DNA of 18,846 nt, taken from assembly GCA_964544765.1 (NCBI GenBank), contig CAZJDM010000088.1, positions 1 through 18,846 of the forward strand, in the 5' to 3' direction. The position numbers and the translations under genes are program-made. This DNA comes from CAZJDM01 sp964544765 (lineage in GTDB: Bacteria; Bdellovibrionota_B; Oligoflexia; CAYFLR01). The first letter of the stretch is position 1; the number at the start of each line of letters is the position of its first letter. This document shows, in pieces, positions 1-7,303 of the stretch. A model generated the notes under the pieces. It worked only from the letters and a program-made list of their open reading frames with translations, searched no databases and had not been told where the DNA came from.

Positions 1-836
1 AAAAAATTGGTACACTTTTTTGTTAAAAATACTCAAGATTTGATCATACTAGGGTTAGAAAGCCTAAAGATAAAGCTATCGTTGAAAGAAGTCTACAAAT
101 ATTCCAAAGATGGTTTTACCATAGAGTTCGTCATAAAACTTTCACTAGTCTAGTTGAATTAAATTCAGTCCTTAAAGAACATATTGACCTTTTTCACCAA
201 AAAAAACATCGTATTTTCAAACGTTCTAGACAAGAGATGTTTGAATTTGAAAAAGAATTCCTAAAACCTTTACCAACAGACCCATATCAAGTAGCTACTC
301 ACTGCAAAGCTAGACTTCATCCTGACTGTCACCTTGCTTTTGATAAAAACTTTTACTCCGCTCCCTATCAACATCGAGGGAAAGAAATAGATGTCTGGGC
401 CACGGTAAATTGTATTGAGATTTACTATCAATGTGAACGAATTGCCTTCCATAAGAGAGGTAAAAGTCGAGGAAAATTTATTACAGATATTCAACATTAC
501 CCAACGGAACATCAGGCATATTTAGAAATTTCTCCGCAAAACATATTAGCACAAGCTGAAAGAATAGGTGAGTTTACCACAAGTTTTATTAAACTCCTTT
601 TTACTAAAAGTCACCCCTTAAGGTATTTACGTACGGCTCAAGGTATTATTAGTTTACAAAAACGATTTGATGTTCTTCAGTTGGAAGCTGCATGCAAACA
701 AGCTATTAACCTGAATCAAATTAGATATAGATTCGTAGAGCAGGTTTTAAAAAGAGGGATGATTAAAATGAAGCAGCCTCAGATGAAAATTGAAAGGGGA
801 ATCAACCCATTTTTACGCCAGGAAGAGCTATTTTAA
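1..836 (+). pseudogene. istA: IstA transposase, C-terminal part, with in-frame stop
   Basis: This is the C-terminal part of the IS21 transposase, which cuts and joins the element ends. Reading frame 3 (from base 3) contains the typical RVRKPKDKA..VE segment at about 54-95, whose Glu is the last residue of the DDE triad, followed by the usual basic IstA tail ending at 836. In the same frame, bases 24-26 read TAA. The residues around it (FC-stop-KYSRF..TRVRKP) still line up with the family pattern F..HY....P.RVRKP, so a nonsense mutation is more likely than a frameshift. The frame is clean from 27 to 836. An internal ATG at 237 is not the real start. The 5' part is beyond the window edge, so I cannot tell whether the rest is intact. 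Confidence 0.75.
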
Positions 837-865
837 AAGAGAGGATAAGCCGTGTTTACATTGAC

Positions 866-1016
866 AAATTCTTTTTTGACTCAATCATGTTTTGGAGATG
901 GTCGCTCCACAAGATATCCTGTCAAGGATCAAGATAAACGAGCCAGCTCGCCCTTGACAGGATATCTTGTTCCGCTTTTTAAGCCCGGTAACATGATTGA
1001 GTCAAACAGAATTTTC
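866..1016 (+). repeat. nested inverted repeats forming a ~150-nt hairpin between istA and istB
   Basis: Three nested levels of complementarity share almost the same centre (about 940). The outermost is AAATTCT near 866-872 with AGAATTT near 1008-1014, imperfect with one gap. Next is TTGACTCAATCATGTT at 876-891 with its exact complement at 990-1005. Inside that, CAAGATATCCTGTCAAGG at 910-927 has its exact complement at 952-969. Side stems TGGAG/CTCCA (893-909) and CGAG/CTCG (939-950) complete a clover-like fold. IS21 elements normally have istA and istB adjoining or overlapping, so a large structured block between them is unusual. It could be a MITE-like insertion with terminal inverted repeats, or an RNA element controlling IstB expression. 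No T-run follows, so it is not a standard terminator. Confidence 0.8.
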
Positions 1017-1169
1017 TTTCCTTGCTTGAAACATCATTACATCTCTCTTGATAGTTTTAGAATTATTCATAGAAGGGAACTCTTCTTCATAATAAAACAC
1101 TTGATCAAAAAGTTTCTTTTGATCATCAAATCTCTGCTATCAACACTTAGCAGAGGGATAGGAGAATTT

Positions 1170-1943
1170 GTGCTGGAACAAACAAAGTTTATATTAAACC
1201 AATTAAAATGCCATGGGATATTATCAACTCTTGATTTAAGGCTATCTGAGGCAACCACAAATGGGTGGGGGCATATCGAGCTTTTATCAGCCATTATTAG
1301 CGATGAAAAATTATATAGAGATAATCATCGGGCTATCAGAAGGGTGAAGGCAGCTAAATTCAGATGTGAAGCCAGTTTAGAGCGTTTTGATTTAACCGCA
1401 AAACGCAATATAACAAAGTCACAAATACAAGACTTAATGCATTTAAAATTTGTAACCCAGCCAAACAATTTATTGTTATTAGGTCCCACCGGTGTTGGTA
1501 AAACCTATTTGGCCTCAGCGATAGGACATCATAGTTGTCGTCAGGGTTATACCTGCTTTTTTATCGGTATGAATATGTTAATTGAAAAATTTACCATTAG
1601 TCGTGCTGATGGTTCTTACTTACGCTTTAGAGACAGGCTGATAAAACAAGATGTCTTGATCATTGATGATTTAGGACTCAAACCTCTACCCCTTGAAACA
1701 GTACAAGATTTATACGATATACTGGAAGAGAGGTATCAAAAAAAATGCACAATAATAACCAGTCAGTTGCCTTTAGCTAATTGGAAAGAGGTGATAACAG
1801 ATAGTGTCGCATTAGAGGCTATTTTGGATAGATTAATTCATGGCAGTATAAAGCTAGAAATATCGGGAGGATCATATAGAAAATTTATGAATAGAAATAA
1901 TAAAAAAAATAATAAAGTTGACAAAAGCATAGAGAGCCATTAG
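1170..1943 (+). CDS. istB: IstB-like ATP-binding transposition helper protein
   Basis: IstB is the AAA+ ATPase that oligomerises on DNA and stimulates the IstA transposase. The 257-residue product has Walker A GPTGVGKT (105-112), Walker B DVLIIDD (161-167) and the usual IstB N-terminal helical region, so length and motifs fit an intact protein. The start chosen is GTG at 1170, preceded by AGGAG with 5-nt spacing; the protein from there begins like IstB proteins. The same frame stays open upstream to a GTG at 852 (also with a purine-rich stretch before it). That would add 106 residues unlike any IstB and encoded largely by the nested hairpin, so I regard it as non-coding or at most accidental read-through. 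The partner istA is broken, so this gene may no longer support transposition. Confidence 0.85.
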   Translation: MLEQTKFILNQLKCHGILSTLDLRLSEATTNGWGHIELLSAIISDEKLYRDNHRAIRRVKAAKFRCEASLERFDLTAKRNITKSQIQDLMHLKFVTQPNNLLLLGPTGVGKTYLASAIGHHSCRQGYTCFFIGMNMLIEKFTISRADGSYLRFRDRLIKQDVLIIDDLGLKPLPLETVQDLYDILEERYQKKCTIITSQLPLANWKEVITDSVALEAILDRLIHGSIKLEISGGSYRKFMNRNNKKNNKVDKSIESH

Positions 1944-2032
1944 GAAATTGAAAATAACTTTGTTGGTTTCACCAACTCAAACTGGCTCCCAATGATGGAA
2001 ATTGGGTGGCTCTCTTTCAGGAAATTCGGCAC

Positions 2033-2192
2033 TATTCAGAATAATACTGCTCTTACGAGCCTAGAAGGGCTTAACGCTCTTACATTCGTCGGAGGGTCCT
2101 TCCTTATTTGGGACAATATAAACCTTAACGGTAATATATTCCTTACCAGTTTAGAGGAATTAAACTCTTACTTTAATCCTCCCGTTGAATGA
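2033..2192 (+). pseudogene. fragment of leucine-rich (receptor L-domain type) surface protein
   Basis: The frame ending at the TGA at 2190-2192 encodes about 53 residues with the pattern NTALTSLEGLNALTFVGGSF followed by another LTSLEELN. This is typical of the beta-helical receptor-L/LRR repeats (LTSLEGL..L..VGG) of bacterial surface proteins. Only about two repeats remain and there is no start of its own; the frame continues upstream into the IS end. The simplest reading is that the IS21 element inserted into or next to a larger LRR gene and left this tail. The function of the original protein is not recoverable. Confidence 0.55.
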
Positions 2193-2504
2193 TTAGAAAT
2201 GAGCATGACCACCATAATCGATGGGCTTTTGGTCACTATATTTGAGGGAACTAAGATTAATAAACTGGTGCCAATGACACCAGTTTAATTTTGTTAATAT
2301 GGGATTAAAGCTATATAACCTAGTTCTTCCAAATTGTCTCGATACTAAAATGCCAATTGATTCCAATTCATTTAATTTGCGAAGTAATGCCGTTGCACCA
2401 ATTCCTGAATTTTTAGAAATTGCTGACAAATGAAGCTCACCACCATGAGCGAGGTTCAAAAAGATTTGTTCTGTAGATCGGCTACCAAAAAGTTCCTTTA
2501 GCAT
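2193..2504 (-). CDS. small winged-helix transcriptional regulator
   Basis: The 103-residue product has a single winged helix-turn-helix. Residues about 24-67 (LSAISKNSGIGATALLRKL, then a wing ending FGRTRLYSFNP) match the small ArsR/MarR-like wHTH proteins that begin with a LFGS.ST..IFL.L motif. Such proteins act as DNA-binding repressors and often control their own or a neighbouring gene. The start lies 10 bases from a perfect palindrome (2514-2559), consistent with autorepression and control of the divergent flavoprotein gene. The last ~20 residues (SSLKYSDQKPIDYGGHAHF) fall in a 58-bp repeat that recurs at 3311-3368, so the C-terminus may be a shared or grafted segment. No typical effector-binding residues are visible. 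Confidence 0.7.
   Translation of the reverse strand: MLKELFGSRSTEQIFLNLAHGGELHLSAISKNSGIGATALLRKLNELESIGILVSRQFGRTRLYSFNPILTKLNWCHWHQFINLSSLKYSDQKPIDYGGHAHF
2199..2256. repeat. 58-bp direct repeat, copy 1
   Basis: This segment matches 3311-3368 base for base with 5 differences in 58 and no gaps. It codes for the C-terminus of the winged-helix protein on the minus strand. See the second copy for interpretation. Confidence 0.9.
2262..2286. repeat. perfect 9-bp stem-loop inside the regulator gene
   Basis: AAACTGGTG (2262-2270) pairs exactly with CACCAGTTT (2278-2286) around a 7-nt loop. It lies within the 3' coding part of the winged-helix gene, next to the 58-bp repeat. It resembles a terminator stem, but the flanking A/T tracts are weak. 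It may instead mark the boundary where the repeat segment joined the gene. Confidence 0.5.
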
Positions 2505-2513
2505 ATAGTTATA

Positions 2514-2559
2514 TTACACTAACAAAATATGTTCATATCAACACATTTTGTTAGTGTAA
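2514..2559. promoter_or_regulatory. 15-bp perfect palindrome, probable operator between divergent genes
   Basis: TTACACTAACAAAAT (2514-2528) is the exact reverse complement of 2545-2559. With one mismatch the symmetry continues inward through TGTT/AACA, giving 20-nt arms around a 6-nt centre. It sits 10 bp upstream of the winged-helix start and about 105 bp upstream of the PPOX start. It overlaps a plausible minus-strand promoter (TTGATA, then TAATAT close to the ATG). A homodimeric wHTH protein would be expected to bind such a site. Its A/T richness argues against a terminator. Confidence 0.65.
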
Positions 2560-2663
2560 GGAATTTTGCATAAATTACGGGTTGTAACAATATACGTGTA
2601 ATATTGGGTGAACTTTGGCAAGTAACCACACAAGACCGAGTGGATCTCTGATCCTGCGAGAAT

Positions 2664-3191
2664 ATGCCCTCTATTGAATTTATAAGGAATTCACCTTTTC
2701 TGTGTCTTGCCACTACTAATCCAGAAAACTCTAGCGATTGCTCTCCGAAAGGTGATCCTAATGGATTTGTAAAAATAATTAATAGAAAAACTTTGGCAAT
2801 TCCTGATCGGAGAGGTAATAATCGACTAGATAGTCTAATCAATATTCTCTATGAACCTAAGGTAGGAATACTATTTTTTATTCCAGGTAGAAACGAAACA
2901 TTAAGAGTAAATGGGATAGCCAAATTAGTAAATGATCCTAAATTGATGGAAACGTTGACCGTTAACAACATTTCACCTAAAATAGCAATCGTAGTGGATA
3001 TTGATGAAGTTTTTCTTCATTGTCCAAAGTCTCTAATTCGCTCAAAGTTATGGAATGATAACATTCAAGATAGAGATCTGCAATCATACATAAAGGCCAA
3101 GAATGATCAACTCGGTATTGAAGTATCAAAACTGGATATTGAAAAACAAGCTAAAGAGTATAATACTTCTTTAAAGGACAAGCTTTACTAG
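2664..3191 (+). CDS. PPOX-class FMN-binding flavoprotein, apparently 5'-truncated
   Basis: The 175-residue product belongs to the pyridoxamine-phosphate-oxidase-like split-barrel flavoproteins, resembling the DR_2398/MSMEG_1061-type group of small FMN-dependent enzymes of uncertain substrate. Visible family segments are SPFLCLATTNP (10-20), SPKGDPNGFVKI (27-38), IPDRRGNNRLDSL (46-58), the GILFFIPGRNETLRVNG strand region (68-84) and FLHCPKS near 117. Family members usually have about 30-40 more residues before the first of these. Here a TGA at 2649-2651 blocks extension in frame and no good ribosome site precedes ATG 2664, so the 5' end looks lost. It is divergent from the winged-helix gene and shares the palindromic operator. 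Whether it makes a folded protein is uncertain. Confidence 0.75.
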   Translation: MPSIEFIRNSPFLCLATTNPENSSDCSPKGDPNGFVKIINRKTLAIPDRRGNNRLDSLINILYEPKVGILFFIPGRNETLRVNGIAKLVNDPKLMETLTVNNISPKIAIVVDIDEVFLHCPKSLIRSKLWNDNIQDRDLQSYIKAKNDQLGIEVSKLDIEKQAKEYNTSLKDKLY

Positions 3192-3310
3192 GTGTATATT
3201 GGGGACTGGACTCGATGTAGGTTATTAGGATTTGTTGCCCAACGCGAAAATGTGGTCATGGGTAGGTATGAACTGTATGAAAATATAAATTTATTAACAT
3301 TGTTTTTAGA

Positions 3311-3368
3311 ATGAGCATGACCATGATAATCAATGGGCTTTTGATCTCTATATTTGAGGGAACTAAGA
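3311..3368. repeat. 58-bp direct repeat, copy 2
   Basis: This is the second copy of 2199-2256, with 5 mismatches and no gaps. On the minus strand it would encode SSLKYRDQKPIDYHGHAHS. Two of the differences are silent in the regulator frame, which suggests it derives from a related coding tail rather than being a non-coding repeat. The two copies bracket the regulator and flavoprotein genes. The remaining intergenic DNA (3192-3310 and 3369-3389) shows nothing further. Confidence 0.9.
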
Positions 3369-3389
3369 CGCCCCCAATCCCTAAGTCAG

Positions 3390-5522
3390 TTAATTTGCCC
3401 AAATTAGATCTATTACATCATTGATAGTCTGCTGTTTGCCAAGAAAACTCTGATAAACCTTCATAGGGTCATCCATATTGATATTAGAGAATAAATATTT
3501 TTTGAACTTAGTTCCTGTGTCTTGGTATTGACCATTACTACGCTTAAATATTTTATAAATTCCTAAGGCTAAAACTTCTGACCATATATAACTGTAAAAT
3601 CTAGCTGAGTATCCATAATTGAAGATATGGTTAAAAGATACGCTTCTACATGTTCGTTCTACTAGAGGAAATATCCTGGTTTGTTCAGTGATTTTATTTT
3701 CGAATTCCTCTAACTCATAAGAATTGGAGATGTTAGGGTATTCTGAGAGTTTTAACTGATGCCAAGCCATGTCCAACATTGACAATTCAATTAAATTTAA
3801 CAACTCGAAAGATTTGTGAAAACTGTGATATTTATTAAGCTTCAATAGAAGTTCTTCCGGAATTGGTTCACCAGTCTTATAATGTTTTGCAAATGGTTTA
3901 AGAAAATCTCTGTCGTTAAACCAAAATTCAAAAAAAGTGGAAGGTATTTCTTCGAAGTCCATAGGATTGGAGCCATTTACGGACAGATATTTACTGTTCG
4001 AAAATAAACATTGAAGAGAATGTCCAAATTCATGAAGCAGATTCTTAACTTCATCCAATCTTAAAAGCTTTATATTTTTATCGTTATCATTATTATCCTT
4101 ATTATCATTATGTTTCTTAAAATTTCCTATGATAACACTATGATTAACATAGCCCCCATCGTCTTTTTTGTTGCTGGTAAGTAAGATATGCTTGTATTCG
4201 GTAAGTTTATTTTCCCTACTAAACAGGTCCAAATATAATAATCCTAAATATTTTCCATTACTTTCAGTAACTTTATAAACAACAACATCATCATGATAAG
4301 ATAAACCGTAGTTTTTATGGATCTCCTTAAATATGAGGCCAAATAGCTTATTGATTAGTAAAAAAATTCCATTAACCACATTTTTTACCTCAAAATAGGG
4401 CATTATAATTTCGTCAGTAATTTCCAATGTTTTATTTTTGTGCTTATTAGTGTAATACAGGTAATCCCAGGCTTCCAATTTATCAATTCCATCCAACTTC
4501 GCAAGACTCAACAACTCACCCGATTCGTTCTTAACAACAGGCATTGTAATTTTTAATAGTTTTTTAAGAAAATTATTTACAAATTTTGCATCCTTTACCA
4601 TGCTGCGATCTTCTAAGATATAGTCTGTATAGGTTTCTTTTTCAAATATGCTTGCTAATTCACTACGTAATTTTATTATTTTAAGAATTATCTTAGTATT
4701 GTCAGTATTACCAGCATTGTCGATATTGTTAGTATTACCAATATTGTCACCATTGTTAGTTTTTGCTTTCGAAAAAGAAGAAAAAGAAATTGCATTTTTG
4801 TACCGATATAACCTTTCTCTTAGTGATCTTTTCCTGGCATTCTCCATAAATAATCTATATGTAAAATTATCGATAGTAATTATCCAAGATTTTTCAATAC
4901 CCTGATCTACTGCTTTTTTATAGGCTGTTTTTATTAATTCTTCAGGTAATCCTTCCAGATCTTCTTCATTTTTAATTATTAACTGGCAATTGTTGATTTT
5001 TTTTTCATTATTTTTCAAGAATAAATTACATAGTACATCTAGCTTATTGTATATTTGTTCTACCTTTGATTTCTGGTTATGAGTCAGTTGAGTTCCTTTC
5101 CTGATAAATCTCTTATAATGGATATCTAGGAGATTGAGTTGAATCTTATTTAATTCCAAGGTGCTTTTATTATCATTAATATATTTAACCTTAGAGAATA
5201 AGGTTTTATCAAAAATTATATTGCTATATAAATTGTTTAACTGCTTTGAAACATAACTAGAGATGCTTTCAAATTCATTAGATGATTTCACCGAGATCAT
5301 AAAATTAAATACGTTATGTATTCTAGTTGGTAATTCGAATATCTTCTCTAATTCTTCGATAACGGTTTCAAAATTAGGATTTTTATTATTTCTTATTTTT
5401 TCGATAATTGATTTACTATTAATAGTTGCCTGTTCCAAGGCATTTATAATGTCTTTCTTTTTTATACGGTCAAAAGGAATTGAGTTGAAGGGTGTCTTAA
5501 AATCTTTTAGCAATATACTCAT
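3390..5522 (-). CDS. M3A-family zinc oligopeptidase (oligopeptidase A / Dcp / thimet type)
   Basis: This is a metallopeptidase of 710 residues that cleaves short peptides in the cytoplasm; no signal peptide is visible. The zinc site is HEFGH at 497-501, with the third ligand Glu525 in the following DFEEIPS segment. The substrate-binding C-terminal motif (YGYSARFYSYIW, about 630-645) is also present. The N-terminal helical half resembles PrlC/Dcp proteins, and the length is slightly above the family's ~680. Two Asn/Asp-rich inserts, at about 253-275 and 469-482, account for the excess; the first is encoded by short tandem DNA repeats and sits in a normal loop before the ILKLRSELA helix. It is the last gene of the precursor-maturase operon, so removal of the leader peptide, clearance of it, or degradation of the product (immunity) are plausible roles. 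Three ATCTCTGTG-type 9-bp repeats (5538-5564) lie just upstream. Confidence 0.9.
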   Translation of the reverse strand: MSILLKDFKTPFNSIPFDRIKKKDIINALEQATINSKSIIEKIRNNKNPNFETVIEELEKIFELPTRIHNVFNFMISVKSSNEFESISSYVSKQLNNLYSNIIFDKTLFSKVKYINDNKSTLELNKIQLNLLDIHYKRFIRKGTQLTHNQKSKVEQIYNKLDVLCNLFLKNNEKKINNCQLIIKNEEDLEGLPEELIKTAYKKAVDQGIEKSWIITIDNFTYRLFMENARKRSLRERLYRYKNAISFSSFSKAKTNNGDNIGNTNNIDNAGNTDNTKIILKIIKLRSELASIFEKETYTDYILEDRSMVKDAKFVNNFLKKLLKITMPVVKNESGELLSLAKLDGIDKLEAWDYLYYTNKHKNKTLEITDEIIMPYFEVKNVVNGIFLLINKLFGLIFKEIHKNYGLSYHDDVVVYKVTESNGKYLGLLYLDLFSRENKLTEYKHILLTSNKKDDGGYVNHSVIIGNFKKHNDNKDNNDNDKNIKLLRLDEVKNLLHEFGHSLQCLFSNSKYLSVNGSNPMDFEEIPSTFFEFWFNDRDFLKPFAKHYKTGEPIPEELLLKLNKYHSFHKSFELLNLIELSMLDMAWHQLKLSEYPNISNSYELEEFENKITEQTRIFPLVERTCRSVSFNHIFNYGYSARFYSYIWSEVLALGIYKIFKRSNGQYQDTGTKFKKYLFSNINMDDPMKVYQSFLGKQQTINDVIDLIWAN

Positions 5523-5537
5523 GAGTTTATCCCTGTT

Positions 5538-5564
5538 ATCTCTGTGATCTCTGTGATCTCTGTC
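5538..5564. repeat. three tandem 9-bp repeats upstream of the peptidase
   Basis: ATCTCTGTG occurs at 5538, 5547 and, as ATCTCTGTC, at 5556. They fill part of the 97-bp gap between the maturase and peptidase genes. No ribosome site stronger than an AGGG element is seen near the peptidase ATG. Length variation here could alter the spacing or translation of the peptidase. Confidence 0.75.
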
Positions 5565-5619
5565 ATACTATTGTTCCAGTTATCTTTGTCATCCCTACAG
5601 GTTACTTTTTATTTAAAGA

Positions 5620-6948
5620 TTAAGCATATTCAGGATAATAATACTTATTTATATAAGCCATGGTCATTTTTTGAAAAAATTCACATTCAGACGGCTTAGT
5701 ATTTAAAGTTTTATTTTCATTATATACTTCTGCAACACATCCCCCTTTACACATACCTTCAATTACACAACCATCACAGGGACCTAGATTACCGACACTT
5801 CTTTTGGATATTTTAATTACTTCTGGATGTGAATAAAATTCTTCTAGTTGAGAAATATGCCCTACTGTATTTTTAAAAGCTGAACAAAGTTTTATCTTGC
5901 CATTAGGTTGAACATCAATTTCATTACCTGCCCCCTGACAAAATTTTACAGAAGTTGGTGTTTCCATTTGCTCCGCAATGTCTCGCCAGAAACCTGTCAA
6001 CATTATATTACGTTTTGTAGCTCTTTCCATGGCTTCAAGTAGGATATCAATTAATTTATCAGTATCTGCTTGTAAATTACTTCCGAGGGAGACACTATCA
6101 ATGTTAATAAAATTTATACCTTTATCATGACAGTAATCAATCAAATCGATTATTCCATCTATGTTATTTCTTGTAACAACGCAATTAATTCTGATTTTAA
6201 AATTATCCTTAACGAATCTCTTTATGTTCCTATCAATTGAATAGAAAGAATTAACACCGTTGGAATAAATTCTATTGGAATTATAGAATGGTTCAGCTCC
6301 ATCTAAACTAATGTTTATGGCGGTATTCAATTGTTTCATATTTTGAATTAGTTTTGTGGGATAAATTGTACCATTTGTAATAAAGGCTATTTCTGGATTT
6401 TTCTTTAGCTTAGTATTATATTCTTTTATTTTCGATGTTGCTCTTTTTAATAAGCCAATATTTAAAAAAGGTTCTCCACCAAAGAACCAAATTATTGGGT
6501 TGAGTATATTATGTTTTTCTATATTATTATAAAATTTTGAGAGAGCTGTTTGTGCAATATCAAATGGCATATATTTTTTCGTTTTTCTTGTTTGTTTTAT
6601 AAAATAACAATAGTTGCATTTAAGATTACAATCTTCGGTGATTGTCAATCTTAAAAAATTCCATGATTTACCATCTTTTAGGCCTTCAGCAAGTTTATGT
6701 GAATTTTCTAGATATAACCTATCCTCATTAATATTTTGCGACAGGATAAAACCTCTTTTAGTAAAATCATCTAATAATTTAGCGTCAATATGTGAAACAT
6801 TTCCAGTTTTAACAAAGTTTGAAAGTTGTGCAAATGATTTACCATTGATTCTAACTAGGTTACCGTATCGTGAATTAAAAATAAAAAATTGTCCATTTTT
6901 GGTTGGGATGACTTGAGTATATTTGCTGATTTTTAGATTGACGCTCAT
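5620..6948 (-). CDS. radical SAM/SPASM peptide maturase
   Basis: This 442-residue enzyme is of the type that installs radical-derived cross-links (thioether or C-C) in ribosomal peptides. Residues 1-80 form an N-terminal winged-helix-like segment resembling the peptide-recognition (RRE/PqqD-like) region of such maturases. The radical SAM cluster motif is C107-X3-C111-X2-C114, followed by GGEP at 157-160 and the FITNGT strand at 189-194. The SPASM domain is complete: C337, then G350-X4-C355, C391-X2-C394-X5-C400-X3-C404 and C422, enough for two auxiliary [4Fe-4S] clusters. The start is supported by AGGAA six bases upstream. It lies 355 nt downstream of the small cysteine-containing precursor gene and 97 bp ahead of the M3 peptidase, all on the minus strand. 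Sulfatase-type maturases share the architecture, but no sulfatase is nearby. Confidence 0.9.
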   Translation of the reverse strand: MSVNLKISKYTQVIPTKNGQFFIFNSRYGNLVRINGKSFAQLSNFVKTGNVSHIDAKLLDDFTKRGFILSQNINEDRLYLENSHKLAEGLKDGKSWNFLRLTITEDCNLKCNYCYFIKQTRKTKKYMPFDIAQTALSKFYNNIEKHNILNPIIWFFGGEPFLNIGLLKRATSKIKEYNTKLKKNPEIAFITNGTIYPTKLIQNMKQLNTAINISLDGAEPFYNSNRIYSNGVNSFYSIDRNIKRFVKDNFKIRINCVVTRNNIDGIIDLIDYCHDKGINFINIDSVSLGSNLQADTDKLIDILLEAMERATKRNIMLTGFWRDIAEQMETPTSVKFCQGAGNEIDVQPNGKIKLCSAFKNTVGHISQLEEFYSHPEVIKISKRSVGNLGPCDGCVIEGMCKGGCVAEVYNENKTLNTKPSECEFFQKMTMAYINKYYYPEYA

Positions 6949-6982
6949 GTATGATTCCTAATTTAAATATATCATTACTTTG

Positions 6983-7063
6983 TGTAATGCTAATAATGTT
7001 TCTATTAATAATTTTTGTTCTATTGATATTGATTGCTGTGTTTATGATTTAATTAGCATTACA
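6983..7063 (-). promoter_or_regulatory. long-range 12-bp inverted repeat in the maturase leader
   Basis: TGTAATGCTAAT (6983-6994) is exactly complementary to 7052-7063, with a 57-nt loop. It lies 35 nt upstream of the maturase start, within the 355-nt spacer after the precursor gene. A stem here could hold back translation or mark an RNA processing site. That would let the operon make more precursor than enzyme, a common need in RiPP clusters. Confidence 0.6.
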
Positions 7064-7142
7064 ACATGAAATAGAATTGGTTCGATTAATACAGTCATTA
7101 GAAATACTTCTGTGTGTTGCTCTTCAATATCCACTGATTTGA

Positions 7143-7275
7143 GTTAATCAAATTGTAGCTCATACTATAGTAAAACTGCAGCTCAAACAGTCGCTCAAGC
7201 TGTGTTACAAACTGTGGTCTGACCTGCAGTTCATATTGTATGTACAAATGGTAGTTCAGATTACAATCTGGTTAA
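7143..7275. repeat. degenerate ~23-bp repeat tract in the spacer
   Basis: Related units starting TGTAGCTCA, TGCAGCTCA, TGCAGTTCA and GGTAGTTCA follow one another at irregular ~23-bp or multiple spacing. The plus strand is open for about 48 codons here but has no start codon or ribosome site. On the minus strand only ORFs of up to 21 codons exist. I see no gene; it may be a decayed repeat or structured RNA between precursor and maturase. Confidence 0.45.
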
Positions 7276-7303
7276 ACTACATAAAAATTTGAATTATTAT
7301 CTA

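Larger units (their letters stand above)
1..2035 (+). mobile_element. IS21-family insertion sequence, 3' part (left end outside window)
   Basis: The order istA then istB on one strand, with a DDE-type IstA tail and an AAA+ IstB, defines the IS21 family. The left end lies outside the window. The right end is not fixed exactly. After istB there is a short inverted repeat, CCCAAT (1988-1993) with ATTGGG (2001-2006), flanked by TGGCTC direct repeats at 1983 and 2007, which resembles the repeated terminal sites of IS21 elements. From about 2033 the reading frame turns into a leucine-rich surface protein, so the junction is probably near 2010-2035. The istA copy carries an in-frame stop, so this copy is probably not autonomously mobile. 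Confidence 0.75.

Noticed and set aside
852..1169. 106-residue N-terminal extension of IstB from GTG 852
   Set aside because: The segment is encoded largely by a perfect nested hairpin, resembles no IstB N-terminus, and a better start with AGGAG exists at 1170.
2519..2842. 107-residue minus-strand ORF across the operator and PPOX start
   Set aside because: It overlaps the clearly family-matching PPOX frame and the palindrome; no domain features.
7143..7275. CRISPR array
   Set aside because: The ~23-bp units are degenerate and lack distinct spacers; no cas genes are present.
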